Positions 24,893 through 32,543 of a stretch of DNA of 64,000 nt are shown piece after piece. Origin of the DNA: Candidatus Nanosynbacter sp. TM7-087. GTDB taxonomy: Bacteria; Patescibacteriota; Saccharimonadia; Saccharimonadales; Saccharimonadaceae. Numbering within the stretch: the first letter of the stretch is position 1; each line of letters opens with the position of its first letter. Under the pieces are notes generated by a model, which was not told the origin of the DNA, ran no database searches, and saw nothing but the letters and a program-made list of their open reading frames with translations. A program made the translations under genes and the position numbers. Location: the NCBI RefSeq assembly GCF_022828365.1, contig NZ_JAJQJU010000001.1:372001-436000 (forward strand). The letters are read 5' to 3'.

Positions 24893-26895
24893 TGGCAGTA
24901 CAAACTCCCCCACGTATGACAGGCGGCAGCGCTAAAACACAGAACATTATCATCCCGAATTTTAGCGGTGGTGTTAACAGCTATCTAGACGAAGCACGCC
25001 TACCGAATAACACGCTCCGTTCTGCCGTAAATTACATGCTAAGACAGGATGGTGTACTGTATCCACGTTGGGGCACAAAAACGTTTTTCCCTGTTCTAGA
25101 TAAAATGCCCGACGGCTTTGATAAGTTCACCGTAAAAATGCTAGCAACGGCCAGCGGGCTAGAAGAATGGGTGATCATCGTGGAAGACGGCGTCGTCAAG
25201 CGATCGAACGGCGGAGCATGGCAGGAAGCAACTGGAGAAAAGCTCACACCTGGATATGAAGCAAAGTTCTATCAAGTGGACGATTGCGTATACATCGTCA
25301 ATGGTAAGGATGTTCTGGCGTTCTACGACATCGCCAACAATAAGGTGAAGAAGTTTGAAGGTATCGACACGCCAAAAAACCTCAAGGTTACCAATTCTAA
25401 GAATCTAGCAACCGGCAGCTATTCCAACTTTTATAAAGTCTCGGCGGTCAATGAGGTTGGCGAAACAATGGCATCAGCTGAGATCTCCGTAAAAACCAAC
25501 CGTATCCGCAACCAGTGGCGCCAGACAGGCGAAGTTGAGGACTATCTGGAATTAACCTGGGATGCCGTACCAAAAGCCACCCGCTACAACATCTACTACA
25601 GCGACATGTCGAATGATGAAACGTATATTGACTCGGTATCGACTAACTCGTATCGAGATTTGGGGCGTACCGCACAAAACGTAGCCGTGGAGGCTCCTGT
25701 AGCCGACACCACGTCCGGTCCCGTTCTTCGTGATATCACTGGATCGAGCTACCGTATATTTGGCGTTGGTGTAGACGACAAGGTTTACTGGGGCGGCGTT
25801 GGTAAATATATCAGTGCATTCAATGCCTTCTACGGCGGCGGCTGGGTCGAGATAAACAAAGGTACTGGTGAAATACCAATCACCGTCCGCAGTTATCGTG
25901 ATGGGCGCGGTGAACCAGTAAACGTAGTGTTTATGACAACCGCATCTGGTGAGGGTTCTCAAAACCAGCTTACGCTCACCTCGATGACTGTTGGTAATAC
26001 ATCGTTCATTGTACCGAATATCGCCCGGGTTGTCGGTTCTTACGGTACATACGCCGCCGGCTCAGTTACTGAGGCAGATAACAACCTATTCTTTACCTGC
26101 TCCAGAGGCAAAAATACCACTGGCGCTAAACCTGATCTGCTGAACGTATTGAGTACTGAAGAAGTTAGTCTAGCTATTCGCCCAGATTTTGATGGTATCA
26201 ACCCGCTATATGGCCGCGGGATATCGAGTGTACACTTTGATGGAAAAATATTTGACGCCGTACCAGCCGCCCAATCCAAGGTTAATAATGAAATCTGGAT
26301 ACTGGACTTGCAGCTGAAGGCATGGATACGTCCGTGGACTATTGGTATCAAGAAGCTTATTACCTTTACTCCGAGCGATGGACGCGAGCGATTGATGGGA
26401 CTTCGCTCAACACCAGACAACAACGGCAAATATCGAATTGTCGAGTTTAGCGAAAAGTACATAACCGATGACGGCGAGCCTTTTGTGTCTACGTTCCGGA
26501 CAGGACTGCTCCACTTCGATAAGGGACATATGAGCTGGGCAAAAATGAAGAAGACCTACATCGAGCTACTACGCGTGAGCGGATCATTGTCCATTGCGGT
26601 GAGCGGCACCGGCAAGAAACGTGTTTTGCACACTCTGAAAGACATTACGGTCTCTAGTGCCATGGTAACGACCGGATTTAACAGCGATAAATTCAACGAT
26701 TTTGCATTTAACGATACAGAAGGAGGGCACGTAACTTTTAGCGACCCAAGTACTAAAAAATCACTGAAAATAAATAAGGTGGTCAATAACTACCGAGTAG
26801 ACGGCAGATCGAGCAACGCCTCCTATGGTATAGCCACGATCACATCTGTGGTCATACCAAAGAAAGTGCCAGACCCTGCCAGCTGGAAGAAGTAA
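24892..26895 (+). CDS. Tail nozzle protein with fibronectin-like domain
   Basis: 667 residues. The start FSGGVNSYLDEARLPNNTLRSAVNYMLRQDGVLYPRWGTK is typical of podovirus nozzle/tail tubular B-like proteins. A fibronectin type III-like domain lies at about residues 155-265 (TPKNLKVTNSKNLATGSYSN...YFKV-type strands, LELTWDAVPKATRYNIYYS). The C-terminal half is beta-propeller-like with short repeats. Start set at the ATG overlapping the adaptor stop (TAATG), with GGAGGAG upstream. Confidence 0.72.
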   Translation: MAVQTPPRMTGGSAKTQNIIIPNFSGGVNSYLDEARLPNNTLRSAVNYMLRQDGVLYPRWGTKTFFPVLDKMPDGFDKFTVKMLATASGLEEWVIIVEDGVVKRSNGGAWQEATGEKLTPGYEAKFYQVDDCVYIVNGKDVLAFYDIANNKVKKFEGIDTPKNLKVTNSKNLATGSYSNFYKVSAVNEVGETMASAEISVKTNRIRNQWRQTGEVEDYLELTWDAVPKATRYNIYYSDMSNDETYIDSVSTNSYRDLGRTAQNVAVEAPVADTTSGPVLRDITGSSYRIFGVGVDDKVYWGGVGKYISAFNAFYGGGWVEINKGTGEIPITVRSYRDGRGEPVNVVFMTTASGEGSQNQLTLTSMTVGNTSFIVPNIARVVGSYGTYAAGSVTEADNNLFFTCSRGKNTTGAKPDLLNVLSTEEVSLAIRPDFDGINPLYGRGISSVHFDGKIFDAVPAAQSKVNNEIWILDLQLKAWIRPWTIGIKKLITFTPSDGRERLMGLRSTPDNNGKYRIVEFSEKYITDDGEPFVSTFRTGLLHFDKGHMSWAKMKKTYIELLRVSGSLSIAVSGTGKKRVLHTLKDITVSSAMVTTGFNSDKFNDFAFNDTEGGHVTFSDPSTKKSLKINKVVNNYRVDGRSSNASYGIATITSVVIPKKVPDPASWKK

Positions 26896-26915
26896 ATAAC
26901 TAAAGGAAAAATGAA

Positions 26916-27806
26916 ATGGATAAACTACGAAAAACTTCAAACATACCGCCTACAACATTAAGTGCGTCAATTAGCGATACAGATACGACGATTCCGCTAT
27001 CCTCTACCGTAGGTGCGGAAACCAGTACGTGTATTGATATTGTCATCGATAGAATTGACGCTGCTGGTGAAAAGACTCCTGACAAAATGGAAGTCGTCAC
27101 GGTCCTGATATCTGGAAACAATGGCACTAACGCTGTTCGAGGGCGTACTGCCCCGGCTATGCCGCACGAGCAAGGTGCTGTGGTTGAATACAACATCTCA
27201 ACGTCTGTATTGCATAACGATTTGATTGATGGCATGTCGTCAATCTTAACTCTCGAAGGCAAGCCAAAAGAAAAATCCATACCTCTCGATTCTATCAATG
27301 GAGGCACCAAGACAGGTGTGCTTATGGTAGGAGAAGAAGGAAAGACCGCACCTGGTAAGCTCACTCCAGAAAACATCAATTTAGCGACGCTCAATAAACT
27401 AGGATTCTCTTCCGTAACGGTTAGACCTGATACTGGCAATTATTACAATAGCGGCTCTAACCGTGTTCGGCTCAAAAAAGTAATCAAACAACATGGTAAT
27501 ATTACTGTTGATACAGAAAACAATGAGTTTATAGTCGGCAAAGATATATCTGAAGTTGAAGTATACGCCTCTGTTATGGCAGAGGGGTTGTCGACCTATC
27601 TATATCTCCTTGCCCAAATTAAGAGGAAGGGTTCACGAGATTATGAACGACTTGAACAAACCCTAATTGGGCCTTCAAGTGGCTATGGCGGAATCTCTCT
27701 CTTTGCATCTATCAGTGTCAACGAGGGCGATAGGGTCTCTGTACTGCATGACTGCACTGGTACTATCCGTGGTAATTATTCAGTAGTTAAGGTAAAGTCA
27801 GCGTAG
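26916..27806 (+). CDS. Tail fibre/receptor-binding-like protein
   Basis: 296 residues. N-terminal half resembles phage tail spike/fibre attachment regions (ASISDTDTTIPLSSTV, VTVLISGNNGTNAVRGR, MPHEQGAVVEYNIS); the C-terminal about 110 residues form a beta sandwich of the kind seen in receptor-binding tips (VYASVMAEGLSTYLYLLAQIKRKG, ISLFASISVNEGDRVSVLHD). Last gene of the tail module. Would bind the Saccharibacteria cell surface. Confidence 0.6.
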   Translation: MDKLRKTSNIPPTTLSASISDTDTTIPLSSTVGAETSTCIDIVIDRIDAAGEKTPDKMEVVTVLISGNNGTNAVRGRTAPAMPHEQGAVVEYNISTSVLHNDLIDGMSSILTLEGKPKEKSIPLDSINGGTKTGVLMVGEEGKTAPGKLTPENINLATLNKLGFSSVTVRPDTGNYYNSGSNRVRLKKVIKQHGNITVDTENNEFIVGKDISEVEVYASVMAEGLSTYLYLLAQIKRKGSRDYERLEQTLIGPSSGYGGISLFASISVNEGDRVSVLHDCTGTIRGNYSVVKVKSA

Positions 27807-27898
27807 GTTACTTAACATAAACATATTTATACTCACACCGCAATCTCCTCAAGGGTACGTTCTTACAATTTCGATGTTGCGCAATTTTGTCTGTTTTA

Positions 27899-27928
27899 TT
27901 GATAAAATCACGCCTCACAATATATAAT
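27899..27928 (+). promoter_or_regulatory. Phage promoter of lysis module (cassette D)
   Basis: TTGATA (27899) and a perfect TATAAT (27923) separated by 18 bases. The upstream 90 bases hold no gene. It drives a transcript of about 60 bases ending at the next hairpin unless read through. Confidence 0.7.
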
Positions 27929-27951
27929 ACAATCAGTTAGCTACAATGTAG

Positions 27952-27998
27952 AGACTGCCAATTTGATCTAATGGTGATCAGCGGCAGTCTTTTATTTT
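27952..27998 (+). terminator. Terminator-like hairpin before lysis genes
   Basis: AGACTGCC (27952) pairs with GGCAGTCT (27983), with an inner TGATC/GATCA stem, followed by TTTTATTTTGG. The following gene has its own AAAGGA ribosome site. The tail TTTTATTTTGG is also seen after the portal hairpin. Confidence 0.75.
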
Positions 27999-28013
27999 GG
28001 CAAAGGATAGCAA

Positions 28014-28418
28014 ATGAAAGAAATAGACTTAACAGAATTTGGCGAAATGAAATCAGACGTAAAGCATGTCAAAGAGGCTGTTGACGAGATAAAACGCACG
28101 CTTGCCAGCCAAGATAATGTTAGCCGTTCTGAACACCATGAACTAGCCACTCTCGTCTCCGCCATGAAAGAGAGTTACGATAATCGTCTAAATACTCTGG
28201 AAGGACAAAATAACGTCAATGCTGCTACGTTCACCGGAAAGCTCGGTAGATGGTTCAATGACGCAATGGTCCAGGAAATCGGTAAAATTATCATCGCAGC
28301 AATATTATTCTACCTTTACAATAGCCAGATAACTACTCAAATACAGAAGACCCAAGACGAGATCAATAAGACTAATCACTACGTCAATTCGCGGCTAGAG
28401 GCGGAGGCAAAGAAATGA
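28014..28418 (+). CDS. Coiled-coil membrane protein, holin-associated
   Basis: 134 residues: a coiled-coil N-terminal 85 residues, a hydrophobic segment at about 90-106 (IGKIIIAAILFYLYN), then a charged helix. This resembles haemolysin XhlA-like or spanin-associated phage lysis proteins. It is the first gene of the lysis module. Confidence 0.55.
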   Translation: MKEIDLTEFGEMKSDVKHVKEAVDEIKRTLASQDNVSRSEHHELATLVSAMKESYDNRLNTLEGQNNVNAATFTGKLGRWFNDAMVQEIGKIIIAAILFYLYNSQITTQIQKTQDEINKTNHYVNSRLEAEAKK

Positions 28419-28513
28419 CCGTAATCGCCACACTGATATCACTAACCACAATCTCGCTTATTCTCTACCTGATTTTTCGAAGCAACAATAACGACAAAGG
28501 AGGACTACAATGA
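28415..28513 (+). CDS. Tiny single-pass membrane peptide (32 aa)
   Basis: Starts in an ATGA overlap with the previous gene and ends overlapping the next start. Residues 3-22 are one membrane helix (VIATLISLTTISLILYLIF). Its 3' end contains the AAAGGAGG site of the next gene. Possibly a lysis regulator; small size leaves doubt. Confidence 0.45.
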   Translation: MTVIATLISLTTISLILYLIFRSNNNDKGGLQ

Positions 28514-28725
28514 AGTTCGACAAATCCACCAATCAAAAAATATCACTGGCAATGGGCATATTGTCATTCTTCGCGGCGTTCGTGCTGTTTCAAGGAGATA
28601 CATGGGGATTCTCCCCTTTAGCAAAGCAAATCTTCTCGTCAATCACGGGTACAATTTCTTTGGTAAATATGTATTTCTTCGGTAGCACGGCTGAAAAAAT
28701 CAAGAACGAAAGGAGCGAAAAATGA
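28510..28725 (+). CDS. Holin-like two-pass membrane protein
   Basis: 71 residues with two hydrophobic segments (about 10-27 and 38-58) and a basic C-terminal tail (EKIKNERSEK). Size, topology and position directly before the endolysin fit a phage holin that opens the membrane at lysis. No family signature beyond topology. Confidence 0.65.
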   Translation: MKFDKSTNQKISLAMGILSFFAAFVLFQGDTWGFSPLAKQIFSSITGTISLVNMYFFGSTAEKIKNERSEK

Positions 28726-29828
28726 AACGAGTAATAGCATTTATTAAGCGTCATTTGGCATCGGTCATTGTTATTGCGGTAATTGCTGTGATTGGCACGA
28801 TGGCAACACTAGCACATCAGAACGACGACGGCACTCGCACGTTTGACAGAAAAGCGCCAAAATACAGCGAGGCAATTGAACAGGCGCACTGTAAGGTCAA
28901 AGCTTCGACTGACGCGGCTATCGCAAGCACGCTTGGCTTCGATGCGCCACAAGACAAAGGCAGCGGCTGCGAACCAAAGGACAAAGAATTAGCACAGCTT
29001 GGCTCTGGCGTTTATTACAAGACCGACCTATCCAGTCCTACGGCGTTTGTCAATGCTATGAATGGCCGCGGATTTAATGAGGGCTACGGACTACAGTGCG
29101 TGGCAGGGTTTAAGCAGTTTATGTTTAGTCTCTCAGGACGCGTCGTGGCGACCAGAACAGGCGGTGCGAGTGGCTACGCAAATCAAGTAGGCGAAATACA
29201 AGCACTCGGCTTTACCTGGCACTCTGGGCAAGCCGGCATGCGTGATGGCGACTGGGCAATATTCGGTGGTGGACAGTATGGGCACGTCGCTATGTATTAT
29301 CAGGGTAGGTTTTTCGGACAGAACCAAGGCTCAGGCAATATCTACGTTGGCAACGCCTTTAATTTGGCGGATCTAGGCGGTTACCGCAACTCTATCATCG
29401 GCTACTACCGCCCTAACATCTGGAATGGCACCGCTAGCGCGCCAGCCGTTCCAGCAGCCAGCTCAAAAGCAGTAAACGACCAAGTTATCGCAGATGTTTT
29501 GCGCGGTGTGTACGGCAGCGGCAATGACCGCGTAGCACGGCTACAAGCTGCTGGCTACAATCCAGCCGAAGTTCAAGCAGCGGTGAATGCTCGCGTAGTA
29601 GCGCAAGCTCCACGAGCAACCGCGCCGGCTTCGACAGGCTACGTTCAGCGAAGCACTGGCGGTTACGTCGTGCGCCGCGGGGATACGCTCGGCGACATCG
29701 CACTGAGGAACGGCTGGCATGACGCGAACGGATTGTTTGGTGATTCTGGCTATACCCAGCGGCTAGCTGAGCGAAATGGAATTGCTAACCGCGGATTGAT
29801 ATATCCGGGGCAAGTTATAAATAAATAA
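28722..29828 (+). CDS. Endolysin: membrane anchor + CHAP-like + CW_7 + LysM
   Basis: 368 residues. N-terminal hydrophobic segment (about 10-28) could be a signal-anchor. A CHAP-like amidase/peptidase domain follows (about 90-230), with cysteine in GYGLQCVAGFKQF (near 125) and histidine in GHVAMYYQ (near 187). A CW_7 wall-binding repeat spans about 253-292 (LRGVYGSGNDRVARLQAAGY), and a LysM domain about 314-367 (YVVRRGDTLGDIALRNG). It would cleave peptidoglycan at the end of the phage cycle. The signal-anchor hints at export without complete dependence on the holin. Confidence 0.82.
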   Translation: MKRVIAFIKRHLASVIVIAVIAVIGTMATLAHQNDDGTRTFDRKAPKYSEAIEQAHCKVKASTDAAIASTLGFDAPQDKGSGCEPKDKELAQLGSGVYYKTDLSSPTAFVNAMNGRGFNEGYGLQCVAGFKQFMFSLSGRVVATRTGGASGYANQVGEIQALGFTWHSGQAGMRDGDWAIFGGGQYGHVAMYYQGRFFGQNQGSGNIYVGNAFNLADLGGYRNSIIGYYRPNIWNGTASAPAVPAASSKAVNDQVIADVLRGVYGSGNDRVARLQAAGYNPAEVQAAVNARVVAQAPRATAPASTGYVQRSTGGYVVRRGDTLGDIALRNGWHDANGLFGDSGYTQRLAERNGIANRGLIYPGQVINK

Positions 29829-29844
29829 AGAAGGAGTCAAAATA

Positions 29845-30174
29845 ATGGAAACTACCAAATACAACGCGCTAGAAGAATTGCATAACGAACTGAATCGCGA
29901 CACACCAGGCGATGAAGTTTCTCTTAATATCGGCGGCAAAGAGGTACTGAAAATCAAGTTTCAAACTGGCGGCACAGCTACTACAGAACGTAATGGCGTA
30001 TTTATCGAGGATTTGCTTATTGTCGCTTACGCAAAATTAGCAGGCTACAATCGAGAGTTGCCGTGCCGCGAAAACAGTGTGGCTCTTACAAAAATCGAGG
30101 AAGCTATCATGTGGCTGGCTAATCGCAAAGCTGAGCGTGAAGCTCGCGGTGTGTATGGCACTGAGAAACGTTGA
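29845..30174 (+). CDS. Phage hypothetical protein after endolysin
   Basis: 109 residues, not recognised. Good AGGAG ribosome site. Mixed alpha/beta with a helical C-terminal half (VALTKIEEAIMWLANRKAERE). Last gene before a strong terminator, so it belongs to the lysis transcript. Confidence 0.5.
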   Translation: METTKYNALEELHNELNRDTPGDEVSLNIGGKEVLKIKFQTGGTATTERNGVFIEDLLIVAYAKLAGYNRELPCRENSVALTKIEEAIMWLANRKAEREARGVYGTEKR

Positions 30175-30206
30175 ACTGTAAAGTGATTCTTTATAGTTGA
30201 GTTAAA

Positions 30207-30237
30207 ACCGCCTCGAAAGTTCGGAGGCGGTTTTTTG
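30207..30237 (+). terminator. Strong intrinsic terminator
   Basis: AACCGCCTC and GGAGGCGGTT form a stable stem with a short loop, followed by TTTTTT. It closes the lysis operon. Confidence 0.85.
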
Positions 30238-30255
30238 ACATTTTTTCACAAAATG

Positions 30256-30285
30256 TTGATTATTCTCGCAATCGTCTGCTATGGT
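30256..30285 (+). promoter_or_regulatory. Phage promoter (cassette E)
   Basis: TTGATT (30256) and TATGGT (30280) with an 18-base spacer, preceded by CACAAAATG. It is the closest match to the portal promoter, sharing AAAATGTTG and TATGGTG at identical distance. Confidence 0.6.
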
Positions 30286-30310
30286 GGTAGTAAGCTAAAC
30301 CCATTAGTTG

Positions 30311-30347
30311 AACCTCGCCACCATATTTTGGTGCGGGGTTTTCATTT
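30311..30347 (+). terminator. Terminator-like hairpin (cassette E)
   Basis: AACCTCG with CGGGGTT and CACCA with TGGTG form a stem with one bulge, followed by TTTTCATTT. It stands about 20 bases after the promoter start and about 40 bases before the next gene's start codon. Confidence 0.65.
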
Positions 30348-30386
30348 GTCCCGACACTAAAATAGTAAAAGTTTTGAGGGTAATTA

Positions 30387-30776
30387 GTGGACGGTAATAA
30401 GGATTCTGATCCTCGTGTCAAGACCCTGCGCAAGAGACTTGGCAAAGCATCAGATTTAATAACAAACGACGCGTACCTACCTATGTTTCGAAACCGGCAG
30501 ATACGCTATCCCAAAGAGTTCGAAGAGAGCCTGATTCAAGCTGCACGCAAGAAAGACCCAAAGCGATGGCTAGCTAAAGTATGGTCGTGCAAAAACATGA
30601 TAGCCTCTGTGAAGATGCTGGCTAAATACATCGCACGGCGAATAGCTAGACACGCTAAGGAGGTTCATGACGCCAAAGTGGCTAAACAGTTGAAGCGGAT
30701 AAATCCAGCTGGACTATTGAAGCTAACTGAAATTAAAAAGCAGCGTAAGTCTACAGCTGGTAATTTACTGCTATAG
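30387..30776 (+). CDS. Basic phage protein, GTG start
   Basis: 129 residues, lysine/arginine-rich and helical throughout (KMLAKYIARRIARHAKEVHDAKVAKQLKRIN). GTG start with a GAGGG ribosome site. Lying alone before the integrase, it could be an excision or regulatory factor, but there is no recognised domain. A weak hairpin (ACACGG/CCGTGT, 30799-30816) follows. Confidence 0.5.
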   Translation: MDGNKDSDPRVKTLRKRLGKASDLITNDAYLPMFRNRQIRYPKEFEESLIQAARKKDPKRWLAKVWSCKNMIASVKMLAKYIARRIARHAKEVHDAKVAKQLKRINPAGLLKLTEIKKQRKSTAGNLLL

Positions 30777-30816
30777 AGCTGTTTGATTCTCTTCTCTAAC
30801 ACGGCGACGACCGTGT

Positions 30817-31041
30817 GTTTCTTGCTGTCTGACCTCTGTTTTTATATAACAAAATGCTTATATTTTCAAATAATAAGACTTTGTCGCACTGAATCCTGAC
30901 CGATTCTTGTATTATTTTTTAAGAAAGGTGGGTATTAAGCATGATTTTTATATTTTTTAGCCAATAAACAGCTCTATAAAGAACTATTTTAGTAAATCTT
31001 TCATTATAACGATCTTTATAAAGAGATCAGTGGAGTTTTTT
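30817..31041 (+). other. A/T-rich control region before integrase
   Basis: About 225 bases without a gene. It contains a seven-codon ORF starting ATGATTTTTATATTT, and the related repeats CTATAAAG (30973) and CTTTATAAAG (31013), the latter part of a GATCT/AGATC inverted repeat next to the integrase ribosome site. These could be regulator or recombinase binding sites. Confidence 0.35.
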
Positions 31042-31926
31042 ATGATGAATAATATTTCAGATTGCTTTAGTGACTTTTTGCGAGACGAAGTCATATTATG
31101 CGACAGGAGTAGCAAAACCATAGAGCGTTACCAGTGCTTTTGCAGACTACTGATCAATTTCTTAGGGAACAAACCTATCGATTCCGTATCTCTAGAAGAT
31201 ACCAGAAAATGGCGTGAGATGCTCTACTCATACCAGAAGCCAGATACTGTCAGAGGCTATATAGTTTGCCTCAAGTGTTTTTTCAAATACTGCCAGCGCA
31301 AGGGTCGCCAGCTATTATTCGACACCGAAGACATTAAGATACCTAAGCGTGAAAAACGCACCCTAGACATTCCAACCGAAGATGAAGTTGAAGAGTTTAT
31401 TTCCATCTTAGCCATGAAGCGGCGCGGCTACTGTAATGCTAATAGGCTGCGTAATGTTGCCATCGGCAGACTAATATTCTCATCAGGCATACGCGTTAGT
31501 GAGGTGTGCTCTCTGAATCGTAATTCTATTAAGAATCGCCAGTTCACTATCGTTGGTAAAAGCCGAGACTCACGGATATGTTTCATTGATTCTCAGACTG
31601 AAAAATGTATCGCAGATTATCTAAATATTCGTACAGACAATAACCCAGCATTATTCATTTCATACCAAACCGAAAAGAGAATGACACCAGGCAACGTCCG
31701 TAATGCGTTTGAGGCAGCATGCGCGCGTTCTGGCGGACAATTTGTCGGCATTAGACCTCACGCACTACGCCACAGCTTTGCTACCAAGATGTTGAATAGG
31801 TGCGTAGATTTACGCTACATTGGTGACCTTATGGGACATGCTGATCTAAATACAACCAAGGTCTACACGCACTACACAAATCCGCAATTACGAGCCATCT
31901 ACGACCGCGCCCACGGCGAAATATAA
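31042..31926 (+). CDS. int: Tyrosine recombinase (phage integrase)
   Basis: 294 residues from the ATG at 31042 (TGGAG site 6 bases upstream; a GTG at 31030 is in frame). N-terminal SAM-like core-binding domain (about 5-90) and a catalytic domain with arginine in SSGIRVSEVCSL (near 150), the HxxR box PHALRHSFATKML (near 240), LMGHADLNTT and the tyrosine in VYTHYT (near 274). It resembles XerC/D-type integrases. It is read towards a tRNA-Gly-like gene 150 bases away, the likely attachment site, and so catalyses insertion and excision of this prophage. Confidence 0.9.
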   Translation: MMNNISDCFSDFLRDEVILCDRSSKTIERYQCFCRLLINFLGNKPIDSVSLEDTRKWREMLYSYQKPDTVRGYIVCLKCFFKYCQRKGRQLLFDTEDIKIPKREKRTLDIPTEDEVEEFISILAMKRRGYCNANRLRNVAIGRLIFSSGIRVSEVCSLNRNSIKNRQFTIVGKSRDSRICFIDSQTEKCIADYLNIRTDNNPALFISYQTEKRMTPGNVRNAFEAACARSGGQFVGIRPHALRHSFATKMLNRCVDLRYIGDLMGHADLNTTKVYTHYTNPQLRAIYDRAHGEI

Positions 31927-31948
31927 GGGGCAATTACATAAAACAGCC

Positions 31949-31985
31949 GCTGCTTATTGACATAAGCAGCTTTGTTTGCTATACT
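31949..31985 (+). promoter_or_regulatory. Integrase terminator overlapping the tRNA promoter
   Basis: A perfect 9-bp stem (GCTGCTTAT/ATAAGCAGC, 31949-31970) followed by TTTGTTT ends the integrase transcript. Its loop and arms contain a perfect -35 box TTGACA (31957), which pairs with TATACT (31980) at 17 bases. Transcription would start near 31992, upstream of the tRNA-like gene. Confidence 0.65.
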
Positions 31986-32017
31986 AAGTTCATGATCGAA
32001 AGATAGAACATTACATC

Positions 32018-32056
32018 GTAAACGTAGATAGGCTTAGAAAACAAGCATCTATTTAC
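32018..32056 (+). other. Hairpin in tRNA leader / attachment region
   Basis: GTAAA, TAGAT and GCTT pair in order with AAGC, ATCTA and TTTAC, giving a bulged stem of 14 base pairs. A second hairpin, CATGTA/TACATG (32062-32078), touches the first base of the tRNA. They may be processing signals or integrase arm sites. Confidence 0.45.
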
Positions 32057-32077
32057 AAGAGCATGTATTGTTTACAT

Positions 32078-32153
32078 GCGGGTATAACTCAGCTGCTAGA
32101 GCGCTTCATTGCCATGGAAGAGGCCAGGAGTTAGAGTCTCCTTACCCGCACCA
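32078..32153 (+). tRNA. tRNA-Gly (GCC), degenerate, probable att site
   Basis: A 76-base cloverleaf with perfect acceptor stem (GCGGGTA/TACCCGC), anticodon GCC, five-pair T stem and encoded CCA. Conserved positions are altered: D-loop G19 is C, T-loop C56 is A (losing the G19-C56 tertiary pair), an A-G mismatch closes the anticodon stem, and the D stem begins with an A-C mismatch. It may be a non-functional attachment-site copy left by the prophage, with a working copy at the other end outside the window. Confidence 0.7.
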
Positions 32154-32166
32154 ATTCGATATTTAG

Positions 32167-32187
32167 CCATCCGAACGGGTGGTTTTT
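32167..32187 (+). terminator. Terminator after tRNA
   Basis: CCATCC/GGGTGG stem with a GAAC loop followed by TTTTTT, 13 bases after the tRNA end. Confidence 0.8.
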
Positions 32188-32219
32188 TCGTATGTTAATC
32201 CTTAGATAACTAATTACAT

Positions 32220-32249
32220 TTGACATAATACCCCCAGGGGGTATATGAT
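32220..32249 (+). promoter_or_regulatory. Promoter with CsoR/RcnR-type operator
   Basis: TTGACA (32220) and TATGAT (32244) flank a perfect 17-base palindrome, ATACCCCCAGGGGGTAT (32228-32244), lying in the spacer. This is the known operator form of DUF156 metal sensors, so the downstream repressor probably blocks its own promoter until metal binds. Confidence 0.85.
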
Positions 32250-32255
32250 TGTTTT

Positions 32256-32543
32256 ATGGATACAGCAGACATCAAACGACGAGCCCTGCATCGCACAAAG
32301 ATCATATTAGGACAAATGCGCGGACTCGAGAAACAAATTACCGACGACGCGTATTGTATGGATGTTTTAACTCAAAGTCTAGCAATACAAAAATCATTGG
32401 CGTCACTTAACAAACTTATTCTGGAGCGACATCTCCGCACGCACATTGCTGATAAAATGGCGTCCGGCGCCGAAGATCAACAAAGTAAAGCGATAGAAGA
32501 ATTACTCAATCTATATGAATTAAATAATATAAGGACAAAATAA
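32256..32543 (+). CDS. CsoR/RcnR-family metal-sensing repressor
   Basis: 95 residues, all-helical DUF156 repressor. The HRTKIILGQMRGLEKQI helix binds DNA. Metal ligands are at Cys34 (AYCMDVLTQ), His59 and His63 (ERHLRTHI). Copper sensors of the CsoR type have Cys-His-Cys; the third ligand here is His, as in RcnR-type nickel/cobalt sensors, though the N-terminal His of RcnR is missing. Metal specificity is therefore uncertain. It forms an operon with the next gene (1-base overlap). Confidence 0.85.
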   Translation: MDTADIKRRALHRTKIILGQMRGLEKQITDDAYCMDVLTQSLAIQKSLASLNKLILERHLRTHIADKMASGAEDQQSKAIEELLNLYELNNIRTK

